A stretch of DNA of 27,446 nucleotides from CAZDAM01 sp964503595 (lineage in GTDB: Bacteria > Muiribacteriota > UBA6191), in the NCBI GenBank assembly GCA_964503595.1, contig CAZDAM010000041.1, forward strand, positions 1 to 27,446. Reading direction: 5' to 3'. The position numbers and the translations under genes were made by a program. The notes below the pieces were generated by a model. The model worked only from the letters and a program-made list of their open reading frames with translations. It made no database searches and was not told the origin of the DNA. Below, piece after piece: positions 7,501 to 14,159 of the stretch. The first letter of the stretch is position 1. Every line of letters starts with the position of its first letter.

Positions 7501-7957
7501 CCTTACGCTTTTCCTGCTCAAACAGGGTGATGGTGTGGGCGACTTCGTCCGGGGATGAAAAGATTCCGATGCTTTCCGGCTCCGAGGAAGCCTGGCTTTT
7601 TTTCCGGCCACCGAGTTCATAACCTCTGGGAGAAAACCGGATCAGATGTTCCCATCCGAGCTGATAAAGACTTTCAATGGAAACTGTCCAGGGAGTCTGA
7701 AGTTCGCTCTTGAACTGAAGAGGCTCCATGACCTCCTGAATGCTGGTCACCAGAACACCTTCAAGAACATGGATTTCAGCACGGGCAATCAGATTCATGA
7801 CCTCGGGATCCTGATTCAGAAGCAGGGTATGCCAGTCAGAAAGGGCGAATATCCCAGGGAGTCTGCCTTCAAGATTGGGCTTCAGGGCCTGAAGCAGGAG
7901 AGTTGCGAAATCGTTCCAGAAAGCACTTTGGTGGATGGGGGATTGGGCAAGAAACAT
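7478..7957 (-). CDS. hypothetical protein, 159 residues
   Basis: I do not recognise the family. The product has no signal peptide or membrane segment. The first 100 residues are mixed alpha/beta-like (LEGRLPGIFALSDWHTLLL, VMNLIARAEIHVLEGVLVTSI). A middle segment reads LYQLGWEHLIRFSPRGYELGG, followed by a polar linker and a charged helix (ITLFEQEKRKEKSLLHK). The minus frame is chosen over the shorter overlapping plus frame because its composition is protein-like, and because a promoter and terminator fit it. There is no ribosome binding site; the -10 box ends six bases before ATG, so the mRNA may be leaderless. The gene diverges from the acyltransferase gene. Confidence 0.65.
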   Translation of the reverse strand: MFLAQSPIHQSAFWNDFATLLLQALKPNLEGRLPGIFALSDWHTLLLNQDPEVMNLIARAEIHVLEGVLVTSIQEVMEPLQFKSELQTPWTVSIESLYQLGWEHLIRFSPRGYELGGRKKSQASSEPESIGIFSSPDEVAHTITLFEQEKRKEKSLLHK

Positions 7958-7963
7958 GGGCGA

Positions 7964-7992
7964 ATTCTAGTTGGAGTGAAGCCGGGACACAA
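7964..7992 (-). promoter_or_regulatory. promoter giving a leaderless or near-leaderless transcript
   Basis: On the minus strand TTGTGT (7992-7987), 17 bases, TAGAAT (7969-7964), then six bases to the ATG at 7957. Transcription would start at or within two bases of the start codon. Confidence 0.5.
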
Positions 7993-8056
7993 GTTTTTAT
8001 GACAAAGGCATCCCATTGACTAAAGCCAATCCGGGAAACGGGCGATTCTTTCTAGG

Positions 8057-8701
8057 ATGCGAGCTTTGACCCGATATACCATTCATCATCTGCTGGGCCA
8101 TGTGGCCTGTCGTCTTCTGACAGGAATCACCCTGACGGAGGCTCATCTGATTGGGGAAGAGCTTTTGAAGGACCTTCCCCGTCCCTATATCGTGATCATG
8201 AATCACTGCTCGCACTGGGATCCGGTTGAAATGTGGGCCTATTTCCCGGATTTCATTACTTTCATGGTCAAGGAAGAGCTGCATCAGGTGCCGATTTTTG
8301 GTTCTATGAGCGAGGTTTCAGGCAATATACCCCTGCATCGGGACGGTACGGACGTTACGGCGATCAAGCGGGCCCTGAAACTTTTAAGAGACGGTTTCAA
8401 TCTTGCGGTATTTGCTGAAGGAACGCGCTCGAATGATGGTCGAATCCAGCCTTTCAAGGAAGGTTCAGTCGCCATTGCGTCCAGAGCCAGGGTGCCGATT
8501 GTACCCGTTTTGATTCATGGGACTCATAAGGTGCTGCCCAAGCATGGAAGGATGCTCAGAGGGTCGAGGGTCACTCTTCAGATTCTCCCTCCCAGTCTTC
8601 TGACCATGGAGAAGGAGCTTGAGAGGGAAGCGCAGGCCGAATTGACCTCAAGTCTTGAAATCCTGATGAGACAGGCCTGGGAAGAAATTCAGCGCTCCTG
8701 A
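8057..8701 (+). CDS. PlsC-like 1-acylglycerol-3-phosphate (lysophospholipid) acyltransferase
   Basis: The 214-residue protein has the acyltransferase block I N49-H50-x4-D55 (NHCSHWD, the catalytic His/Asp pair), the block II-like region HQVPIFGSMSEVSGNIPLHRDG, and block III E121-G-T-R124 (AEGTRS) that binds the glycerol phosphate. A later VPVLIHGTHKVLP matches block IV. These enzymes acylate lysophosphatidic acid or related acceptors at the inner membrane. It is short and lacks an obvious N-terminal transmembrane helix beyond a weak amphipathic start, so the exact acceptor (phospholipid or another lipid) is open. The end overlaps the convergent TPR gene by 13 bases. No convincing ribosome binding site was found. 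Confidence 0.88.
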   Translation: MRALTRYTIHHLLGHVACRLLTGITLTEAHLIGEELLKDLPRPYIVIMNHCSHWDPVEMWAYFPDFITFMVKEELHQVPIFGSMSEVSGNIPLHRDGTDVTAIKRALKLLRDGFNLAVFAEGTRSNDGRIQPFKEGSVAIASRARVPIVPVLIHGTHKVLPKHGRMLRGSRVTLQILPPSLLTMEKELEREAQAELTSSLEILMRQAWEEIQRS

Positions 8702-9399
8702 TTCTTTTTCAGGTAATAAAGATACATCTTGCGATTGTGCTCGTTGTCTTCCTGAAGCTGCTCCACCTGAGAACTGGTGTCCTGTTGATTCTTGGCCAGG
8801 GATTCCGCCTTCTGCTCAGCATCATAAAGCTGGCGCTTGAGGGTATCGATCTCAGCCTTGAGGCGTCCAATTTCCGAGCGGTAGCGGGCTTCCAGTTCTG
8901 AGGTGAGATTGGTCCGGATCTTGTCTTCCAGACGGGACTGCTCCATACGCTCCTGAAATTTCTGCTGTTCCACATCCTTCTTGCCCTTCAGAATACTTTC
9001 CATTCTCAGGATTTCCCTGTCAGCCTGAACCGCTTCATCAGAATTGGGAGCATAGAGAACAACTTTCTGGTAATAGTCGATGGAGCGCTGGAAATTGCCC
9101 TGCATGGTGGCAATGGATGCGAGCCACATGAGGCTGTTGACATCCCCGGTGTGATCCTTGAGGTACTCTTCAAAGTAGCGCGTGGAGTTTTCCAGAAGGC
9201 CCTCATCCTGAAGACCGAGGACGTCAGGATCTGCATTGTAGGATTGGATATAGTAGGAAAGGGCAGTGGGATAATCCCCGGAAGAATTGGATTCCAGAGC
9301 CTGTTTGAAGAGGTTCTGGGCCTCCAGGGATATGTCTGCTGCCCATAAGCTCTGGCTGATGAGTTGAAGCAGAAGGAAGAACTTCAGAATGGATTGCAT
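8689..9399 (-). CDS. secreted TPR and coiled-coil protein
   Basis: The 236-residue product has a signal peptide (1 to about 20, SQSLWA-AD). Two or three TPR-like helical hairpins follow (about 24-135: DYPTALSYYIQSYNADP, NFQRSIDYYQKVVLYAPNS). The C-terminal half (about 140-236) is a long charged coiled coil. Periplasmic location is likely. CpoB/YbgF of the Tol-Pal system has the same two modules in reverse order (coiled coil first), so this is not a simple orthologue. GAGGAAAT lies a few bases before the ATG. The gene is convergent with and slightly overlaps plsC, and it diverges from yqeY. Confidence 0.8.
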   Translation of the reverse strand: MQSILKFFLLLQLISQSLWAADISLEAQNLFKQALESNSSGDYPTALSYYIQSYNADPDVLGLQDEGLLENSTRYFEEYLKDHTGDVNSLMWLASIATMQGNFQRSIDYYQKVVLYAPNSDEAVQADREILRMESILKGKKDVEQQKFQERMEQSRLEDKIRTNLTSELEARYRSEIGRLKAEIDTLKRQLYDAEQKAESLAKNQQDTSSQVEQLQEDNEHNRKMYLYYLKKNQER

Positions 9400-9434
9400 G
9401 TGATTTCCTCACAAATCTCAGGTTTACTCCCTAT

Positions 9435-9440
9435 AGTATA
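9435..9440 (-). promoter_or_regulatory. possible -10 element of the TPR gene
   Basis: TATACT on the minus strand (9440-9435), with transcription expected near 9428 and the ATG at 9399. No good -35 is seen at the right distance. Confidence 0.3.
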
Positions 9441-9474
9441 CGGGAAATCACGGAAAGGAGTTGACTCTGCTCCA

Positions 9475-9483
9475 TGCTATAAT
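9475..9483 (+). promoter_or_regulatory. extended -10 promoter of the yqeY-neuB-lpt genes
   Basis: TGCTATAAT (9475-9483) is a perfect extended -10. The only -35-like box, TTGACT at 9461, is too close (11 bases), so recognition would rely on the TGn extension. Transcription should begin near 9490. Confidence 0.55.
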
Positions 9484-9512
9484 CCCGGCCCCTGCAAATC
9501 AGTCTTGCCGGG
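9484..9512 (+). repeat. short inverted repeat in the yqeY leader
   Basis: CCCGGC (9484-9489) and GCCGGG (9507-9512) could form a six-pair stem around a 17-base loop directly upstream of the GGAAGGAG ribosome binding site. It may be chance; the loop is large. Confidence 0.25.
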
Positions 9513-9523
9513 AAGGAGAACCC

Positions 9524-9970
9524 ATGAGTTTGAAGGCGAAAATTCAGGAAGACATGAAGAGTCATATGAAAGCGGGCAACAAGCAGGCTCTGGGAGCTGT
9601 CCGTCTGCTCTGGTCAGCTCTTCGCAAGGAAGAGATCGATTCCAGGCAGGATGTGAGCGATGAACAGATTCTGGGTATTACCCAGAAACTGATCAAGCAG
9701 TATGAAGAAACCATCTCCTTTCTTGAAAAAGACAATCGTGCTGAAGAAATTCTGGCTCAGAAAGCCGATGCTGATGTTCTTCGGGCATATCTTCCTCCCC
9801 AGATGAGTGAAGAGGAAATGAAAGCTCTGGTCGCTGAGACAGTGAGTGCCAGCGGCGCATCCTCGCCCAAGGATATGGGCAGGGTCATGGGCATTCTTGT
9901 TCCGAAAACCAGGGGGCGCTGTGATGGCAAGATTTTATCCGCACTGGTTCAGGAGGCTCTGCGTGGCTGA
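9524..9970 (+). CDS. GatB/YqeY-family protein
   Basis: The 148-residue length and pattern fit the YqeY family: an N-terminal helical domain with GAVRLLWSALRKEEID, a central EETISFLEKDNRAEE helix, LRAYLPPQMSEEEMKALV, and a C-terminal domain with KDMGRVMGILVPKTRGRCDGK. This is related to the tail domain of GatB, which recognises tRNA in the amidotransferase, but stand-alone YqeY proteins are of uncertain function. ATG at 9524 has a strong GGAAGGAG nine bases upstream; the longer frame from 9461 would start upstream of the promoter. The 3' end overlaps the neuB GTG start by eight bases. Confidence 0.92.
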   Translation: MSLKAKIQEDMKSHMKAGNKQALGAVRLLWSALRKEEIDSRQDVSDEQILGITQKLIKQYEETISFLEKDNRAEEILAQKADADVLRAYLPPQMSEEEMKALVAETVSASGASSPKDMGRVMGILVPKTRGRCDGKILSALVQEALRG

Positions 9971-10979
9971 AATTCAGATTGGAAAGCATAAGGTTGGGGC
10001 TGGTCATGAACCCTATATTCTGGCCGAGCTTGGTCTGAATCACAATGGGGATCTGAGTACCTGTCTTCGCATGGTGGACTCTGCCAAAGAAGCTGGGGTT
10101 CATGGGGTCAAGCTGCAGAGCTATTTCACCGAGGAGTTTATTCTTCCCGGTGGTCCGGGCTTTGAGATCTTCAAGGGCTGTGAGTTGAGTGTTTCGGATA
10201 CGGAAAGGGTGATGCGCCATTGCCGCGAAGTCGGTGTGGATTTTCTGTCGACTCCCTTATGCCTTTCCTGGGTGCGGATCCTCGCAGATCTGAACGTTGA
10301 TGCCTTCAAGGTGGCTTCTCCTGATATCACCTGGCTTGATCTGCTTAAAAGAATTGCCGTTATGGAAAAGCCAACGATCCTTTCCACGGGCATGGCGAGC
10401 CCGCAGGAAATTGCAGCAGTTTTAAAGCAGTCGTTTTTGCAGGATGTGGAAATTGTGCTTTTGCACTGTGTTTCCAATTATCCGCCCCGTCTTGAGGATG
10501 TGCATCTGCGCTTCATCCAGAAACTGGCCCGCATGCATTCCGGGCCGGTGGGTTTTTCCGATCATTCTCTGGGAACCAGTCAGGCAGTTGCTTCTGTGGC
10601 TCTTGGAGCCTCGCTGATTGAAAAGCATTTCACTCTGGACAAGGATATGGATGGACCGGATCACCGTATGTCGCTGGAACCACGGGAGTTCAGGGAGCTT
10701 TGCCGGGGAGTCAGGGAAGTTCATCGGGCTCTGGGGAGTAAAGTCAAGCCTCTGATTGATGCGGAGGCGCCAGTGAGAGAGATTGCCAGAAGGGGTCTGT
10801 GGCTTCGTGAAGAAAGTGCTGGAGAAGTCGCTTTAAGTGAAGATTCGGCTCTTTGGCTGCGTCCTCCCAACGGTGTAGATTCGATGGAAGTTTCTCTCTT
10901 GAACGGAAAGACCAGCGTAAAGATGAGCATGGAATCGCGCAATGTCGGGAAGCACGGAGTGGTTTCCGATACGGAGTAA
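9963..10979 (+). CDS. neuB: N-acetylneuraminate synthase-like (NeuB family) nonulosonate synthase
   Basis: NeuB-family enzymes condense phosphoenolpyruvate with N-acetylmannosamine, or with a bacillosamine-derived sugar in PseI/LegI, to make nine-carbon acidic sugars. The 338-residue protein shows the TIM-barrel motifs ILAELGLNHNGD, GVKLQSY, the FLSTPLC strand, KVASPDITW, TILSTGMAS, LLHCVSNYPP, GFSDHSLG and EKHFTLDKDMDGPDHRMSL, which cover the active site. A short SAF-like domain (about 280-325, GLWLREESAGEVALSED) closes it. Substrate cannot be told. GTG at 9963 is six bases after AGGAGG. No other nonulosonate gene (neuA, neuC, pseB) is nearby, so the pathway must be elsewhere. Confidence 0.92.
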   Translation: MAEIQIGKHKVGAGHEPYILAELGLNHNGDLSTCLRMVDSAKEAGVHGVKLQSYFTEEFILPGGPGFEIFKGCELSVSDTERVMRHCREVGVDFLSTPLCLSWVRILADLNVDAFKVASPDITWLDLLKRIAVMEKPTILSTGMASPQEIAAVLKQSFLQDVEIVLLHCVSNYPPRLEDVHLRFIQKLARMHSGPVGFSDHSLGTSQAVASVALGASLIEKHFTLDKDMDGPDHRMSLEPREFRELCRGVREVHRALGSKVKPLIDAEAPVREIARRGLWLREESAGEVALSEDSALWLRPPNGVDSMEVSLLNGKTSVKMSMESRNVGKHGVVSDTE

Positions 10980-10982
10980 CAG

Positions 10983-12068
10983 GTGAAGAAACTTCACCGC
11001 TATCTGTTTTTCAAGCTTCTGGGGCCGTTTTTCTTCGGTCTGGTGGGGACAACCCTGATCATTGCTCTTGATCCGTTGCAGAAGTCTTTGGATTTTTATT
11101 TCAACAACAGGATCGATTTCTGGATTGTCCTGACCTGGTTTCTGAACTCGATCCCCAAAGACATGCTGTTCATTTTTCCCACTTCAGCCATGCTTGCCGG
11201 ACTTCTGGTTTTCGCCCAGATGTCCCGCTCCAGTGAGCTTGTAGCGATTCAGGCCGGGGGGATCGGTTTTCTTTCCTGTCTCAAGCCTGTGGCCTTGTTT
11301 GCCTTTCTGGCCTTTGGCATGACCTTTTATATCCAGGATTTTATTATCCCCCCGGCATTGAAGATCAGGACTGAGCTCTTCCGTACCAAGATTCGCCAGT
11401 TCCATGAACCTAAGATCCGGCGGGATGTGGTCATGCGTCTGAGCGGAGACCGGCTTCTTTTCATCGGGGAGATTGATCTCAGCTCTTATGAATTAAGAAG
11501 AGTGCTGATTAAGGAATACTCTCTCGGATTTCGCCAGATTTCAGCCTCTTCAGCCAGGATGACCACCGGTGGAGGATGGGAGCTTCTGGGAGCTACAGAA
11601 TCCCGGACATCGGCAGGAGTTGTGGCTCCAGTGATCAATCGCCCACTCCCAGGCCTTGTGATGGATCTGGATTTGGGTATTCGGGATCTTCAGAATTATG
11701 AAGAGAAAAAGCCCCAGGAAATGAGCTTTCAGGAGATTCTGGATCTGATCGATTATCACCAGGAAAGGGGAGTGATTTCGACCATTCCTCTTCAGGTGGA
11801 CTTCTGGAACAAGACGGCTTTCCCTTTTGCCGTCATGCTGTTTGCTTTCATTGGCGCGGGCCTCGGGGTTGGTTCTCATCGTGGCGGGGGCTCTCTGGGC
11901 TTTGGGATCAGTCTGATTTTTTCCTTTCTCTATTTTCTGATTATGGCTTTGAGTCTTCCTTTGGGCAGGAATCAGGTACTACCCCCGTTTCTGGCGGGTT
12001 GGCTTCAGAATCTGGTTTTTCTCGGTATTATGACCTGGGTCATTTACAGAAGACTTCGGGTGCATTAG
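10983..12068 (+). CDS. LptF/LptG-family permease (YjgP/YjgQ)
   Basis: LptF and LptG form the inner-membrane part of the LPS transporter with the LptB ATPase. The 361-residue protein has the family layout: a first transmembrane segment (LLGPFFFGLVGTTLIIAL), two more to about residue 115, a periplasmic domain (about 125-265), and three C-terminal segments. Conserved-looking stretches include ELVAIQAGGIGF, a typical LptF/G coupling-helix region, and NKTAFPFAVMLFAFIGAGLG. Only one copy lies here, and I cannot say whether it is F or G. The GTG start at 10983 is four bases after the neuB stop with GGAG upstream, so it belongs to the yqeY-neuB operon. The 174 bases after it hold only a promoter and a doubtful 17-codon frame. 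Confidence 0.9.
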   Translation: MKKLHRYLFFKLLGPFFFGLVGTTLIIALDPLQKSLDFYFNNRIDFWIVLTWFLNSIPKDMLFIFPTSAMLAGLLVFAQMSRSSELVAIQAGGIGFLSCLKPVALFAFLAFGMTFYIQDFIIPPALKIRTELFRTKIRQFHEPKIRRDVVMRLSGDRLLFIGEIDLSSYELRRVLIKEYSLGFRQISASSARMTTGGGWELLGATESRTSAGVVAPVINRPLPGLVMDLDLGIRDLQNYEEKKPQEMSFQEILDLIDYHQERGVISTIPLQVDFWNKTAFPFAVMLFAFIGAGLGVGSHRGGGSLGFGISLIFSFLYFLIMALSLPLGRNQVLPPFLAGWLQNLVFLGIMTWVIYRRLRVH

Positions 12069-12174
12069 ATGGTTTTCAATGTCCAGATCCCTTGCAAAAG
12101 AGCCTGATTATGACGATTTGTGTTCTGAAAGGGGAGAGAGCTGCTCATGAAGCCCGGAGTCGCCAGAACTTATC

Positions 12175-12203
12175 TGGTCAAACTGCAGGTGTCCTGCTAG
12201 AAT
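12175..12203 (+). promoter_or_regulatory. promoter of the diguanylate cyclase gene
   Basis: TGGTCA (12175-12180), 17 bases, TAGAAT (12198-12203) with TGC just before it, an extended -10. Expected start near 12210, about 33 bases before ATG 12243. Confidence 0.5.
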
Positions 12204-12242
12204 GCATTCAGGGTTCAAATCAAGAGCTCTCTCCAGCATCGC

Positions 12243-14087
12243 ATGTTAGGCATATTTAGTAGTAAGTGGTTGAAGGCTGCATTTACCAGTGCAATCTGTT
12301 TCCTGCTACCGGCTGTTGGTCTGTATTTTTTGCAGGGAAGCCTGTATAACGAAGGCATCCTGAACGAGGAAGATGCTATGACCGGAGCTATTTTTGGTCT
12401 TCCCCTGGTGGCTTCCATCCTCGTTTTTGTCCTGTCTGCGACCATGGATATTCTGGCCGACAAGCTGGAAGAACCCAAGCCGGGCGAGAAGTCGGCGGAT
12501 GAAATAAAAGAAGAACTCACCCGCAAGATCAGGGAGTCCAATAAACTCACCAAACAGGTTGGGGAAACCAAGGATCGGGTTATGGCCCTTTCCACTCTGA
12601 TGGTTTCTCTCTCCAACATGGCGAAAGTGGTTGGTTCGACTCTGGATCCCCAGGAAGTGATCGCGCTGACCATGGAAAATGTGATCCGCAACCTCAAGGC
12701 TCTCAAGGCTGCGATTATTCTGGTGGACCCGGAAACCCAGCAGATGGATCTGGTTCGTCATCATGGATGGGATGCCGCTGAAGTAGCTGCTTTCAGTGAG
12801 AAGGTCGGCGAGGGTATTGTCGGCTATGTTGTCCAGAACAATATGATTGTGGATGAGGAAACACTCAAAACAGATCCAAAGCTGGCTCAGATTACCAAGT
12901 TTTCCGGCAAGAAAACCTATATCTGCGCCCCACTCGCAACCAAGGATTCCATTGTAGGGGTTCTGAACATCGAGCAGATTGAGAAACAGGCGACATCCAA
13001 CAAACAGGACGAAAACCGTCTGGTGACGATTTTGATTTCTCTTGCAGCAATGGCCATTCAGAATGCCCGCATGTTCAAGAAAACCCAGGAGTGGGCTACC
13101 ATTGATGCCCTCACCGGGCTGAACAACCGTCGCTCCATGCTGGATTTCTTTGAGAAGGAAATGGCCAGAGCCGATCAGCAGGGCCACACAATTGCCTTCT
13201 TCATGTCAGACATTGATCACTTCAAGGGTTTCAACGATCAGTATGGTCATGCGATTGGAGACTTCGTACTGGCCGGGGTAGCCCAGGAGTACAAGAAAGT
13301 GACCCGCAAAGGGGATATGGCCGGTCGCTACGGAGGAGAGGAATTTGGTCAGATTCTCCCGGAAACGGACAAGACCGAAGCCCGTAAAATTGCTGAACAG
13401 TTGCGCAAGAATATTGAGGCCAAGCAGTTTGATACTGAAGCTGGCATGCTTTCTGTGACCCTTTCGCTTGGAGTTGCTTCCTATCCGGAAGACGGCAAGA
13501 CGATGGATGAGGTCATGCACGCAGCAGATGAAATGCTTTATGTCTGCAAGGAATCCGGCAGGAATCGGGTTTGTGTGCGTGGTGTCGATCCGATCAATGA
13601 AAAAGTGGCTCTGAAAATTGCGATTGATAAAGTCAAGAATACTGATTTTGGCAAGGCTGAAGCCCTTCAGAAAAAGCTTGACGCACTGAATGCTGCGGAA
13701 CGCGGCGAAGCGCCTCCAGAGGCAGCCCCGGCAGCAGAAGCAGTTCCTGTAGCGGCCCCCGTTCCGGCGGCGGCTCCTCCTCAGCAGCGACCGGTGGCTC
13801 AAAGGCCTCCTCCGGCCCCTCCCGGTGCCCGTCCGGCTCCTCCTGGTGCGCGCCCTCCTGGTGCCCGTCCGGCTCCTCCTGGTGCCCGTCCGGCTCCTCC
13901 TGGTGCCCGTCCGGCTCCTCCTGGTGCGCGCCCTCCTGGTGCCCGCCCGGCTCCTCCTGGCGGCGCTCGTCCGGCGCCACCCCGCCCTCCAGGTCCTCCT
14001 GGCGCTCGTCCGGCTCCTCCGGGAGCAAGGCCACCGGGCGCTCGTCCGGCGCCACCCCGTCCTCCGGGTCCACCTAAAAAAGGGTAG
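12243..14087 (+). CDS. membrane GAF-GGDEF diguanylate cyclase with Pro/Ala/Gly/Arg repeat tail
   Basis: GGDEF proteins make cyclic di-GMP from two GTP. The 614-residue protein has two N-terminal transmembrane segments (about 11-31 and 48-68), a coiled-coil linker (about 75-115), a GAF sensor domain (about 118-275) and a GGDEF domain (about 285-445). The active-site motif is G364-G-E-E-F, with NNRRS and MSDIDHFKGFNDQYGH upstream. An inhibitory product site R355-K-G-D358 lies exactly five residues before it, so feedback inhibition is expected. A low-complexity Ala/Pro linker starts near 490, and from about 520 to the end the chain repeats PAPPGAR and PPGAR, ending PPKKG. That tail is basic and probably disordered. 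Monocistronic, with a promoter upstream and a terminator downstream. No ribosome binding site is obvious. Confidence 0.93.
   Translation: MLGIFSSKWLKAAFTSAICFLLPAVGLYFLQGSLYNEGILNEEDAMTGAIFGLPLVASILVFVLSATMDILADKLEEPKPGEKSADEIKEELTRKIRESNKLTKQVGETKDRVMALSTLMVSLSNMAKVVGSTLDPQEVIALTMENVIRNLKALKAAIILVDPETQQMDLVRHHGWDAAEVAAFSEKVGEGIVGYVVQNNMIVDEETLKTDPKLAQITKFSGKKTYICAPLATKDSIVGVLNIEQIEKQATSNKQDENRLVTILISLAAMAIQNARMFKKTQEWATIDALTGLNNRRSMLDFFEKEMARADQQGHTIAFFMSDIDHFKGFNDQYGHAIGDFVLAGVAQEYKKVTRKGDMAGRYGGEEFGQILPETDKTEARKIAEQLRKNIEAKQFDTEAGMLSVTLSLGVASYPEDGKTMDEVMHAADEMLYVCKESGRNRVCVRGVDPINEKVALKIAIDKVKNTDFGKAEALQKKLDALNAAERGEAPPEAAPAAEAVPVAAPVPAAAPPQQRPVAQRPPPAPPGARPAPPGARPPGARPAPPGARPAPPGARPAPPGARPPGARPAPPGGARPAPPRPPGPPGARPAPPGARPPGARPAPPRPPGPPKKG
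13800..14080. repeat. tandem coding repeats for the PAPPGAR tail
   Basis: GC-rich tandem units of mostly 21 and 15 bases, with cores such as CCGGCTCCTCCTGGTGCCCG, encode at least six PAPPGAR units with interspersed PPGAR and PAPPRPPGPP units. Several adjacent units around 13860-13940 are nearly identical at the base level, so slippage or recombination can change their number. The opposite strand is also open, encoding a Gly/Arg/Ala-rich frame, as an automatic result of this composition. Confidence 0.9.
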
Positions 14088-14103
14088 GAATTCAAGAAGC
14101 CTG

Positions 14104-14141
14104 AAAAAGCCCGTCTGTAAATTATGCAGTTGGGCTTTTTT
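14104..14141 (+). terminator. rho-independent terminator after the diguanylate cyclase
   Basis: AAAAAGCCC (14104-14112) pairs with GGGCTTTTT (14132-14140), with an inner CTG/CAG pairing, followed by a T run of six. The A-tract side could also serve minus-strand transcripts. The next gene's upstream ATG at 14124 lies inside the loop. Confidence 0.8.
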
Positions 14142-14159
14142 CCTGCCGATAAACATTGT

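Noticed and set aside
7646..8002. Plus-strand 118-residue frame opposite the 159-residue minus gene
   Set aside because: Shorter, with no ribosome binding site, and the promoter and terminator fit the minus-strand gene.
9846..9962. 39-residue N-terminal extension of the NeuB-like protein
   Set aside because: It lies inside yqeY in another frame. GTG 9963 has AGGAGG at ideal distance and matches the family start.
12147..12200. 17-codon frame (MKPGVARTYLVKLQVSC) before the diguanylate cyclase
   Set aside because: It has a fair GGGGAGAG upstream, but its stop lies within the -10 box of the next promoter and no other sign of coding is present.
13800..14080. CRISPR-like tandem repeat array
   Set aside because: The repeats are contiguous, in frame and without spacers, so they are coding repeats of the cyclase.
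13799..14095. Minus-strand Gly/Arg/Ala-rich reading frame opposite the diguanylate cyclase tail
   Set aside because: It is the automatic complement of the GC-rich PAPPGAR repeats, and it has no ribosome binding site or independent signal.
14124..14159. ATG 14124 as start of the DUF5693-CsaB protein
   Set aside because: The codon lies in the loop of the preceding gene's terminator, and the 12 extra residues do not fit the expected short start before the membrane anchor. It is not fully excluded.
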